From Lytechinus variegatus (taxonomy: Eukaryota; Echinodermata; Echinoidea; Temnopleuroida; Toxopneustidae): DNA of 64,000 bases. Shown one piece after another: positions 51,501 to 64,000 of the stretch. The notes beneath the pieces were generated by a model. It had not been told where the DNA came from. It saw nothing but the letters and a program-made list of their open reading frames with translations, and did no database searches. The position numbers were made by a program, and so were the translations under genes. Location: NCBI RefSeq assembly GCF_018143015.1, contig NC_054758.1, positions 22,312,001 to 22,376,000 of the forward strand, read 5' to 3'. The number at the start of each line of letters is the position of its first letter. The first letter of the stretch is position 1.

Positions 51501-53070
51501 TAATTATTGTTTTCGTTTTCACGTATAGTGACTGACTGTCATAGGTTAATTAAACACGTAAAAATTATGTCTTTTTCACAATAGGCCACGTACATACGTA
51601 CACACTACGTGTTTAGAGTCCGATTTGCGCGAGGTGTAGGTGGGTAAAACCGACGACCGGAGGACACGTGGCATAACAATAAAATATTCCTGTACTTGTT
51701 TAGGGGTTCATTTTAGGGAATATTTGCCAAGAGTATCGTTTTTTTCCAATACTTGTTAAGGGTATGGTTTCACACGCCAATACTTGTTAAGGGGTACATT
51801 TTCAGAATATGGAAATTACGTGTTTAGGGTGCTTTTCGAGACCCCATGGTCGCGCATGGTATCCGCTCGTCAATGGACAGATGGAAGTGGCCCCCGGGTT
51901 CTAATAACAAACTACCCAATAAAGATCTACTGATTACTTCCGTGATGCATGAATAAATTCAAGGTAGAAATGCCGTACCTTTCAGGTATTCCGCCAACAA
52001 CGCATCGCAGGGCAAAAACATCTCCACTAGAAGAAGGTCAAAGTTTTCCTTCCGGAGGTCATTCATGACATCATCATCGTTGAACATATCAGCACAGTTC
52101 TGCTTACCGACGTTTCCAACGGCCATTAGGAGTCTTACTGTTTCAATCCAGTTATCCTCATCTTGGCTTTTGGAGAGCTTGATGTTCGCAATATCTGCCA
52201 TCGCTGAAGCGGACCCGTCTGTCTGGAGATACAGGGAGGCGAGATGAACAAAGGGCTGAAATTTTAGAATATCTGAAAAGGCCGGAGTAGCAAAACCTGA
52301 ACACATTTCAAAATGTTTCTGTTATAGACCTATATACATATAGGCCTACCCTTTCATTAAAAAAGCTGGAATGATATAGTTATTTAAAAAAATGATTGTC
52401 ATTTAATTGATCTCTATTGAAAAGAGGGATGTCTTACAGATTAATAAAACCATTTTAATTCTTGGCATACTAGTATACCATGTTATGGAGGTTGTAAGAA
52501 TTCAGGGTCGGTACGAGGTAGTTTCATATTGGTCTTGAGAATTCGCTGAACAGTTCAGAGAAATCTTGGTACTCTGAACATACTACGCGGCTGAAAATAT
52601 CCCATTCTACAGACCATATAAAGGCATACCACTGTAATTCATAATGGGTTCCCTATTTAATCACATCCCTGGTATTTTGAAAATGACTTTTGAAACAGAT
52701 CCCGGCAATAAATATCAGAATTTAGTCGTTGATTTACGCATTTGAAAAGAAACGAGTCATGTCCTACCTTAAAAGTAACTATCCTTGTAGATGATATATC
52801 TTTCTGGAAGCCTTTGAAGCCATGAGTATCAGCAGCTAGGACCGTCACTCTGTGACCTCGAGACACGAGACCCTTTGTGATTTGACCAACGAAGGCATTG
52901 TGTGAACCTTGGCTCATAGGGTGAAACAGAGTAGCAAGGAATTTGGCCCCAGACGCACTTGGAATTGTCGAAACGAAAGCGGCAACTATCAAAACGAGGA
53001 CCACACGGATTCTAGTAGCATGAACAGTTTCCTTCATCCTTGATCCTTTTATCATGTTCACCAATTTCAT
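45266..53070 (-). CDS. UDP-glycosyltransferase A, complete 8-exon gene
   Basis: Coding exons: 52768-53070, 51979-52255, 51261-51462, 50290-50467, 48832-48888, 48118-48283, 46748-46967 and 45266-45539. They sum to 1677 bp (558 residues plus stop), close to the roughly 530 usual for animal membrane UGTs. Family role: transfer of glucuronic acid or glucose from a UDP-sugar to small lipophilic molecules, in the ER lumen as a type I membrane protein. Seen in order: signal peptide (about 12-41), catalytic-type His57 in SQGSHNAF, FPHPTAPNW, the W-x-PQ-x-DLL segment, signature HGGLAGVYEA with ADQP (428-431), a membrane span (about 523-543), and a tail ending KSKSD that fits a KxKxx ER-retrieval signal. 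Odd: Glu179 aligns with the usual catalytic Asp. The vertebrate subfamily (UGT1/2/3/8) cannot be assigned by eye. UGT-B lies 4.3 kb upstream in the same direction. Confidence 0.93.
45631..46398. mobile_element. 768-bp MITE with TTAACCCTATC ends (UGT-A last intron)
   Basis: Ends TTAACCCTATCTAGGCCGGG and CCGGCCTTGATAGGGTTAA are inverted, followed inside by G/C runs. The interior is AT-rich with no long open frame. It sits between UGT-A exons 7 and 8. Confidence 0.7.
46748..46967 (-). CDS. UGT-A exon 7: donor-binding signature
   Basis: 220 bp, phase 1 in, phase 2 out (donor gtatgt). Encodes AHPQTKLLVYHGGLAGVYEA, then HKPMVLLPLFADQPAVAARV and a tail ending LSDP. HGG, the following Glu (413) and Asp429-Gln430 are the residues that contact the UDP-sugar in the family, and all are present. 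The acceptor AG used is at 46969-46968. A second AG nine bases further in would lose codons conserved in UGT-B. Confidence 0.93.
48118..48283 (-). CDS. UGT-A exon 6
   Basis: 166 bp, phase 0 in (acceptor ctcagtacag), phase 1 out (donor gtaacg). Encodes GSTEMNLLSEETIETFAQVF, then LPVRVIWKYDG and NNTRQMPWIPQADLL. W-x-PQ-x-DLL is the first half of the UGT sugar-nucleotide-binding signature. Confidence 0.93.
48832..48888 (-). CDS. UGT-A exon 5 (57 bp)
   Basis: Nineteen codons, phase 0 on both sides, acceptor gttccttttccag and donor gtaaga. Encodes DLEDFVQGSGENGVIVFSL, the conserved opening of the UGT C-terminal domain (compare the vertebrate pattern E-x-E-x-F-V-Q-S-S-G). The exon is too short to show as a long open frame. 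UGT-B has an exon of identical length at 60643-60699. Confidence 0.93.
49593..49981 (-). mobile_element. TTAA-bounded MITE, copy 2
   Basis: Opposite-strand copy of 34407-34792, with the same length to within a few bases and with TTAA on both borders. It is located in the UGT-A intron between exons 4 and 5. Confidence 0.7.
50290..50467 (-). CDS. UGT-A exon 4
   Basis: 178 bp, phase 2 in (acceptor ttctttttccatag), phase 0 out (donor gtagga). Encodes residues 261-320, including ELIGRAELWLCHVDFALEFP and HPTAPNWVMLAGL, the region before the linker to the donor-binding domain. The UGT-B exon at 61750-61927 has the same length and nearly the same sequence. Confidence 0.92.
51261..51462 (-). CDS. UGT-A exon 3
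   Basis: 202 bp, phase 1 in (acceptor taccattgtctgcag), phase 2 out (donor gtgagt). Encodes residues 194-260, VPFIVMTSSFRFPVFDEDLY and onward. This covers the rest of the acceptor-side domain, including the P-S-Y-V-P-like turn found in many animal UGTs. Confidence 0.88.
51686..51899. mobile_element. Repeat with internal 'AATACTTGTTAAGGG' units
   Basis: Three to four degenerate units of about 45 bp built on AATACTTGTTAAGGG(G)TA. The element ends with GCATGGTATCCGCTCGTCAA, also found near 34308-34327. Located in UGT-A intron 2. Confidence 0.5.
51979..52255 (-). CDS. UGT-A exon 2
   Basis: Encodes residues 102-193, phase 0 in and phase 1 out at donor gtacgg. Two acceptor AGs lie close together. 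The one before CCC (ending at 52256) is the one that keeps the frame with exon 1, because the AG at 52269-52268 would need phase 1. Contains FDLLLVEMFLPCDALLAEYL, the N-terminal strand-turn-helix that in vertebrate UGTs carries the catalytic Asp. Here the aligned residue is Glu179. Confidence 0.82.
52768..53070 (-). CDS. UGT-A exon 1: signal peptide and acceptor-side N-terminus
   Basis: Encodes residues 1-101 and ends at donor gtagga in phase 0. The first ATG (53070) is followed by in-frame ATGs at codons 6 and 12. Starting at codon 12 (MKETVHATRIRVVLVLIVAA) would give the more usual signal-peptide layout, so the true start is uncertain by 11 residues. The first ATG was kept because its -3 base is A and nothing closes the frame. 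The mature part has the family's KFLATLFHPMSQGSHNAF with the catalytic-type His, then SRGHRVTVLAAD. Confidence 0.9.
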
Positions 53071-53310
53071 TTTGGAAGCTTAGAATACACACATACCCTG
53101 ATACACCCGATGCACCATGTCTCTTGCAGAAGCTAAGCCCTTGCTCACCTTGAAGAATATATTGAAATCGACTTACGTTTGTATTATACCGTAAGTCTTC
53201 GAGTGTTTGAAATATAATAGCCACACGACAAAGTTCAATTTCATAACACCAGTGAATGAATGATAACAAATGCAAATATTTGAGAAAGATATGACGTGGT
53301 ATCTATTTAT

Positions 53311-53403
53311 AGGGACCTATTCACGGAGTCTATTGTTACTGGGGGTGCTGAGCACTGTCACAGCACCCCTAGTAACAATAGATAATCCTCCGTGGACAGG
53401 GCC
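53311..53403. repeat. Hairpin 240 bp upstream of the UGT-A start
   Basis: Arms 53311-53350 and 53361-53403 share TCTATTGTTACT, GGGGTGCTG and CACGGAG with their complements. The loop is about 10 bp. Probably a small MITE remnant. It lies in the region where the UGT-A promoter would be expected. Confidence 0.65.
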
Positions 53404-54214
53404 TTAGACATAGGCTACATTATGTTACAGGACAGGAATACTTGAGACATCTAACTTTGGTCATAAAATGGTGTGCGAGAGTGGAGAAGAAAAATAAGTA
53501 ATATAGAATGTGGTGAAAGTTTGAAAGAAATTTGACAAGGTATAATAAAGTGTTGGCTGTTTGAAAATTGAGATCCTTAAAAAGATGTGAATTTAAAAAA
53601 ACTCCAGTGGTAAGTAAATTATATAGGGGCAACTTTTCCATAGACTGTGTACTTTATTATCAGGGATTGTGATTTTCTCATGAGTACTTATTCAGATGGG
53701 GTAGTGATCAAAATGTAACCAAGGTAAAATATTGTTTTAAGTACTCTCCTCATGAAAGAGAAATATAATCTGAACAGAGCTTTTGAAAAGAAAAAGAAAT
53801 GACATTTTAGCCATTTAAGTATCCTCGTTGCTTTCACTGATCCGTAAAACTATCCAGATCCAGATGAGATAGATCAGTACTATGTTTTCATTAATGCGGC
53901 CAATCTGAAGTCTCTTTTGGGGTTAGTGATTATCAAATATTACAAATAACCTTTATATTGTTTGTCCGATTAGTTTAATCTTTCACCTTGCTACTTGTCT
54001 GAGTTTTCTATTTCCTCTAAGGCAGCTTTTTATTTAAGTTTGATTCCACTTTAAAATGACAATTATTATACACAACGTGCAATTAAAATCTAGCATGCAC
54101 ATAGAGTTGATAATGTACATGTACATTATGCATTTAGCACACAATTTCTCACATGCATTGTAGACGAGGATTGCAATGTCCCGTTCTATACACCGAACCA
54201 ACATTGCGTAGTCT

Positions 54215-54484
54215 GGATAATAATATAGAGTATTTATATTGCGCACATATCCACCTTGTTAGGTGCTCAAGGCGCTCCTATATTACCCGGCTAAGCTAGG
54301 CGTTCATAGCGCACACAGCTTTTTAAGGAATTACTTCCTACCGGTACCCATTTACCTCACCTGGGTTGATGCAGCACATTGTGGATCAATTTCTTGCCGA
54401 AGGAAATTACGCCACGGCTGGGATTCGAACCCACGACCCTCTGTTTCAAAGTCCGAAGACTAATCCACTGGGCCACAACGCTCC
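54215..54484 (-). mobile_element. tRNA-derived SINE, family 2, near full length
   Basis: Reading on the minus strand: head with A box TGGCCCAGTGG and B box GGTTCGAATCC, a body containing CAACCCAGGTGAGGTAAATG and GGGTACC, then a 3' end GCGCAATATAAATACTC and an ATT-rich tail. Several other copies in this window keep the 3' part, which defines the family. Confidence 0.8.
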
Positions 54485-54561
54485 ACACGCCATACTAACG
54501 CCATGATAAGTTTCGTTTGCGCATGAGTGGAAGGGGATTTGATTTGGTTGATCAAATTGTG

Positions 54562-54780
54562 CCATGGTCACACCGCCCAAGCGTTGTTGGAGCGGGCGTG
54601 GAGCGGTAGGGAAAGAGGGTCGAATTTCGCTCACAAAATTGATAAAAAAATTGAAAACAAAAATCGAAAAACAACAACAATTGAAATCGAAAATGATGAA
54701 CGGTAGCGAGCGGTGATGATTTTTTTTTCTCTCCGCTCCACGACCGCTCCAACAACGCTCGGGCGACGTGACCATGCCTT
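54562..54780. mobile_element. MITE 'GCATGGTCACACCGCCC', first of two adjacent copies
   Basis: Inverted ends: CCATGGTCACACCGCCCAAG with GCGTTGTTGGAGCG at the left, CCGCTCCAACAACGCTCG with GTGACCATGCCTT at the right. The centre has GAAATCGAAAATG and GCGAGCGGTGATGATTTTT. Confidence 0.75.
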
Positions 54781-54782
54781 TA

Positions 54783-54989
54783 AGGCCTGGTTACACCGCC
54801 CGAGCGTTGTTGGAGAGGTCGCGGAGCGGGGAGAGAGGGTCGAAATTTGCTCACAAAATTGGGGGGGGGGGAATCGGAAAAAATCCAATCGAAATCGAAA
54901 ATGGTGAATGTCAGCGAGCGGTGATGATTTTTTCTCTCCGCTCCACGACCGCTCCAACAACGCGGCTAGGGCGGTGTGACCATGCCTTA
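54783..54989. mobile_element. MITE 'GCATGGTCACACCGCCC', second adjacent copy
   Basis: Same inverted ends (GGCCTGGTTACACCGCCCGA and GGGCGGTGTGACCATGCC) and the same centre (GAAATCGAAAATGGTGAA, GCGAGCGGTGATGATTTTT) as 54562-54780, separated from it by 2 bases. The two are in the same orientation. Confidence 0.75.
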
Positions 54990-55799
54990 ATACTGACGTG
55001 TCGTGCAGTCTTCTCATTGCCCTGCGTGCGTTGGTGATCTGCAACTGGCACTTCTCTGATAACTCCGTTTACGCCTATTCCTATAGCCTCTGTGGGAGGG
55101 CGCTATGGATATTAAAGCACGTCAAAGTCAGGTATAATGATTATCGTATTTAGGATTCTGGAGAAAATGTTCCCGTCCGACAACGTATTAAAAACAACGG
55201 TAAATGAGGGTGCTACAACAGCATTACAACTATGGTGTGGCACCCTCTCGCTTACTCTAGCGAGTACTCCAGTAAGTAAACTGCAAGGAACTGAAAGCTG
55301 TTGTTGGGGTAGGTACGATTGCCTGTGCATTACCGGGGTTTAATCTAGCCGAGGTCTTACTTTAATGCATCATGTATCAATAAAAGTTTTGTTGGTGATT
55401 TTTTTTTATCAATCTTCAACGATCGCGATTACAATTTTAAAAATTGGAGGAAAAAAGTTAAATGTCTCCTGGCTTTTCAATATGCATTTCAGAAAAAAAG
55501 GGATCTTATAAGCATACTCTATGATGGTATCCTTTTTTCCTTTTTGAGTGGATAATGATGAAACTTATCATGCTTAAGTACCTGAACATTTTCATTTATA
55601 AATACTTTGCAATGCTGATCCTTAGAAGACAATAAAATCAGGAAGTGTTTCATATCTACTTTTGATAAGACTTGTTTGTGTTGAGGTAACTCCCGTAGGG
55701 ACTCATTCAGCAATGCAGCACTATCCTACATCAACGCCACTGAGCTGGTATATAATTAATACATATGAAACTGTTTTTACGTCTTGGTTAAGCAGTAAT

Positions 55800-55862
55800 A
55801 AAATAATAATAATAATAATAGTAATGACATATTTACCCAGGGTAGCCACTTCAGTTCCGACA
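55800..55862 (-). mobile_element. SINE family 2, 3'-tail fragment
   Basis: AAT repeats followed by ATATTTACCCAGGGTAGCC and ACTTCAGTT, which match the SINE fragment at 5030-5075. Confidence 0.5.
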
Positions 55863-56104
55863 CACCAGATTTTTTTGCAGTGCATGTGTATATATATGAT
55901 ATATATTTAAACATCCAAACAAAGTGACTTAATTTCTTTAATAAATCCATAATATGTTATTACTATCTAGATTCCATTTTAAGCACTTTGGGTCATAACG
56001 CTCAAACTTCAAAGATGATTTTCTCAGAAATTTTTCGAGGGTGATTTTGCAGATATACCTTTTTGCCAAATTACGGCCGAGATAAGAAAGGACTGATTAC
56101 TTTT

Positions 56105-56285
56105 TAATAGTTCTTTCAAATCAAAACACTTTCCCACTCTCCACCCAGGTGTAGTAAATGGGTACCTGGATCGAGCGTCCGATCAAGATAGTCGTGCTAA
56201 AGCTGGGATAATGGAACATTTATTTTGTATCAAGCGCTACATAAAATGTTGGATTTCTTCTTCTTATCATTATTATTATTATACT
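56105..56285 (+). mobile_element. SINE 3'-part fragment
   Basis: Contains CCACCCAGGTGTAGTAAATG, GGGTACCTGG and AAGCGCTACATAAAATG, ending in an ATT-rich tail: the same body and end as the family 2-related copy at 5512-5848, but in plus orientation and without the head. Confidence 0.55.
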
Positions 56286-57313
56286 CATTTGTTACCGGCA
56301 AAACAATACTTACATATTGATATCTTAAACATTTGAATTTGGGAAGCAACTTCGAGTTTCTTTTGTAGATAGAAAAATTCCGGTCAGTGGCATAACACGC
56401 TGTCGAGCAGCAAAACCCTAACATTTTCAAACCCTTTCCGCAAGTTATATTTAAAATTTTTCTTTTAATATGATGTAAAATGATGAAGTTTAGATTATCT
56501 TACTTTGACAAAACAAATTGTACTTTCTGTCAAATAGAAATTAAGTAGGCCTAATATTATATGTATAGTCCAAAGTATATAATTTTTTATGGTACGGATT
56601 TACCTATAAGGTGATGCGTAAGAAAAACAAAATTGAGAGTACTTATGATTCCTCTTGCGTATACAAAATCACATTTTATTTCACAATAAAATTCGCAAAT
56701 GTCTAAACATTAATTTTGCTGTTATCTTTTCTTTGTATTGTTTACTGTATAATAGTCGTATCCCACCACAAGAATTTGCTTTTGGGGTATTCGCCTTCAT
56801 CTATAAACATAACATATAATAATATTCTTCATGACAAACTGATTTTCGTCTCTCTACTGCTTCTGCTCATCATCTCTACTCGCCGACTCAAGCCAGCATC
56901 TCCATATCCATCCTACAACTCAAGCTGCTTTTCAACTCATCAATCTTTTTTGGTTTACAGTCCTTTTCAGGACTACATTCAAGAAAAGAATACTCTACTC
57001 TCTAATTTCCACTTTCTCGCCTATCCATTTCTGTTCTTCTTCTATCCACTGTTTCTATAACTCTCCACATGGTGTACAGTAAACCACATCAGTGAATTTG
57101 AGGTTAGTCCTCTATTTGCACTTCATCCAGTAAATGATTAAATGTTCGGAGGTATTGAAAAAAATTTCACTCGATTAAGAATGACTTTCACTTGTTATTA
57201 AATGAATAGTCTGAAAAATCTTATTTTCTAAATTCATTATCAATTAAATGATTAAAAAATGAGTAAAAATGTCGCTTTTTTTTCTTTAGTTTAGAAAGTT
57301 AAAAAAAAGAACT

Positions 57314-57319
57314 TTTATT
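57314..57319 (-). promoter_or_regulatory. Candidate poly(A) signal of UGT-B
   Basis: AATAAA on the minus strand, 18 bp after the UGT-B stop codon. Position and sequence fit, but this would make a very short 3' untranslated region and other signals may be used. Confidence 0.4.
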
Positions 57320-57337
57320 GATAGGATTTCAGATCAT

Positions 57338-61927
<4,590 letters not shown>

Positions 61928-63597
61928 CTGTCAAAAAGGTCAAGTCCACCCCAGAATAGTAATAGTAAACTACCTTTTTTCAGATTAACCTCATATACTT
62001 TACCCACCACAAATATTACAATACTAATGCCATAAAATTGACGTTTTGACTCTAAACATTTCCGTGTTTTGTCAAAAGTGCTCCGAATTTTTGTCATTCT
62101 TTATAGAATCTGTATTTTGGGGGAAATGGCTCTGTCGTTTCTACTTCCCGATCGAGGCTTAAACTAATAAAGCACATAGTTTAGAGTCAGGAATGTCTCT
62201 CCATGTTTTGGATGACGAGAGAATGAAGACAATACCCAAAATTTTCTGCCCCCCAAATTAATATAATGCAGAATTTTGCACGTGAAGCACACCAAAAAAA
62301 TACAATTTTATATCTTTAATGGTACTTTTATGTCAAATTTGGTGGTTTTATTTCGCTTTCAGATGTTTTTCATACATGAAGTTCATAAAGTGCTCCACCT
62401 GCAAGGTTTCACTTCAAATATTTTCTCCCTCGTCAATACATTCCCTCGTAATGTTTTGAAGGGGTGTCATTGGCTTTAAAACCCCATCTCTTGCCATGTG
62501 TCGTTTTCATTTTTTACGTTCAAAGTCTCGAAATGTTGAGAATAAATGCCTGGAGAGAGTAACAACACAAACAGATTTCCTGATAACCAGTCCTACCCCC
62601 TCTATGCCCTCATCTGTGTACAACCCATCAGGTCTCCAAGCATGTTATAGATGAAAAATTATCAAGCATTTTAAAATGTGATCGCTACGCTCCCTCGCAT
62701 GATATTAAAAATATGTTTATACGGGGAAGGGGAGCTGCTTGGTCAGTATAAGGCTACCAACAATGGGCCATTTTCGTTGAACTAGAATACACCAACGTCG
62801 AAAATCTTCCAAGCCCCCAGAAGCCCCCCCCCCCCGGAAAAAAATTATAGTCTAGAACCACGCCTGGAATACAATAATAGTTATACAAATTTTATGTTCC
62901 TTGACCATGCAATAAGAGAAATTTCGTTAATAGTTTAATTATTTTCGTACGATGATTGATTGATACATTTTACTTGCGAATACTTTACTTGTTGTAGGCC
63001 TATTTGCCTGAAAACAAGAGGCTTACAATGCAATGTGATGTAAATAAAAATATGCCGGCCTACAACATTTGTTTTTCTAATTCTCGTGAGATTGTTTTGA
63101 TAAACATTACATGAGATGTAACTATTACGAATAGACTGAAATATATTTTGTGGAAAATGACTGAGGATGAGACAAGGAGGGGAGGGAGAAAGAGAAAGAA
63201 TGAGAGAGGGGGAGAGAGAGGAAGAAGGCGGGGTAGCCTTAAGAGGAATGAAATTTGAACTGGTGAACATGTTGACGGAAGAAAGAATGAATGAGAAAAC
63301 TATGGACTCGACGATATCATAGAGCTATAGCTCTATGATATGTTTCAGAGCGGGGGATAAAAAATCGAATATAAATTTATGTAACAAGGGCATATTCGTT
63401 TAATTATTCAATAGTTTATCATGATTCTTATCGGAAACCATTCAAGAGATCACCGTGAGCAGGTACGGAGAGAGAGAGGGAGAGATGTACATGTAATTGA
63501 GCGATGTCCATCATCCGCTTTCACGAAAAAGCACGACTATAGATACTCACACTAAACTCATTATACCCCCCCCCCCACCGACCCTCCCCCATTCAAT
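61928..63597. other. UGT-B intron, no further exon seen
   Basis: From 61931 the sequence AAAGGTCAAGTCCACCCC begins a MITE-like end directly against the exon. The remainder has a C run (62825), a purine-rich tract (63165-63240) and the 28-bp palindrome. No match to UGT exons 1-3 was found. Confidence 0.55.
63314..63341. repeat. Perfect 28-bp palindrome
   Basis: ATATCATAGAGCTA followed at once by its exact complement, with no spacer. The flanking bases do not extend it. Confidence 0.85.
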
Positions 63598-64000
63598 TAA
63601 AAATCGGATGTAAAATAAGGAAGTTATGGCATTTCAAAGTTTCGCTTATTTTTCACAAAACAGTGATATGCACAACTCAGTGACATACAGATGAGTCAGT
63701 CGATGATGTCCATCACTCACTATTTATTTTGTTTTCTATTGTTTGAATTATACAATATTTCAATTTATACAGATTTGACAATAAGGACCAACTTGACTGA
63801 ACCATATAGTATTAAACAATGCTAATTCCACATGTTCAGGGAGGAATTATTCATGGTTTCATTTGACAAAGAGGAGAAAATAAGAATATTTCATGTAATA
63901 AAATACAAGAGAAAAAGTGAGTGGATGACGTCATCAGTTTCCTCATTTGCATACCGATCAGGATGTGCATATAACTGTTCTGTGAAATTAAGCGAAATTT
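63598..64000. mobile_element. Palindromic MITE, 'AAGTCCACC' family, cut by the window edge
   Basis: Begins inside the left arm (AAATCGGATGTAAAATAAGG) and runs through GATGATGTCCATCACTCAC, the central CAAACAAT-like stretch and GATGACGTCATCAGTTTCC. The last bases are still in the right arm. Confidence 0.65.

Larger units (their letters stand above)
53071..57313. other. Spacer between UGT-A start and UGT-B end
   Basis: The UGT-A promoter should lie just above 53070. The spacer holds the hairpin, the family 2 SINE, the two adjacent MITEs and two SINE tails. 56.3-57.3 kb is AT-rich with nothing recognised. Confidence 0.5.

Noticed and set aside
54410-54484. Possible tRNA gene on the minus strand
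   Set aside because: The tRNA-like head leads into a SINE body and AT-rich tail shared with several copies.

Overview
The window looks like nuclear DNA of a marine deuterostome invertebrate, most likely an echinoderm and perhaps a sea urchin. It is AT-rich and intron-rich, with GT-AG splice sites. It is packed with tRNA-derived SINEs, palindromic non-autonomous DNA transposons and long microsatellites. The species assignment is an inference from this repeat style and from the gene types; nothing in the sequence names the species.

Four genes can be supported, all on the minus strand. (1) The 5' half of a secreted thrombospondin N-terminal-like (TSPN / laminin-G fold) protein occupies about 14.8 kb down to 1.8 kb: a signal-peptide exon, the main TSPN exon, a 73-bp exon and an 81-bp exon, in continuous frame. 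The gene continues beyond the left edge. (2) A large, unrecognised, Ser/Arg-rich terminal exon of about 500 codons lies at 20.7-22.2 kb. A 27-codon candidate first exon with matching splice phase lies 20 kb upstream at 42.3 kb. (3) A complete eight-exon UDP-glycosyltransferase gene (UGT-A, 558 codons) lies at 45.3-53.1 kb. (4) The last five exons of a second, paralogous UGT (UGT-B) lie at 57.3-61.9 kb; its first exons are off the right edge.

The two UGT genes are a head-to-tail duplicate. Their shared exons are 178, 57, 166 and 220 bp in both, with the same intron phases, and the last exon is 274 versus 283 bp. Both encode the sugar-donor-binding signature, a C-terminal membrane anchor and a KxKxx-type tail. 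They would act in the endoplasmic reticulum membrane, joining sugars to small lipophilic substrates. UGT-A has Glu where the usual catalytic Asp of the family would align.

Between and inside the genes the DNA is mostly repeats. These include a polypyrimidine block (0.3-1.0 kb), several 400-630-bp palindromic MITEs (6.6-9.0, 16, 34, 49, 60 and 63 kb), and two 448-bp copies of a TA-flanked MITE (19.4 and 40.2 kb), one of them nested in another MITE. There is a 680-bp foldback (31.6-32.3 kb), a 690-bp AGT array (26.4-27.1 kb), a TTCC array (35.7-36.1 kb) and a minisatellite split off by a MITE (43.2-43.65 kb). At least two tRNA-derived SINE families are present. I saw no LTR retrotransposon, retroviral or Polinton coding sequence, no intact transposase, no genuine tRNA or rRNA gene and no CRISPR array. 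I did not find a clearly new biological system. The most unusual points are the UGT catalytic substitution, a MITE end supplying a splice acceptor tract, and the nested or foldback repeat structures.
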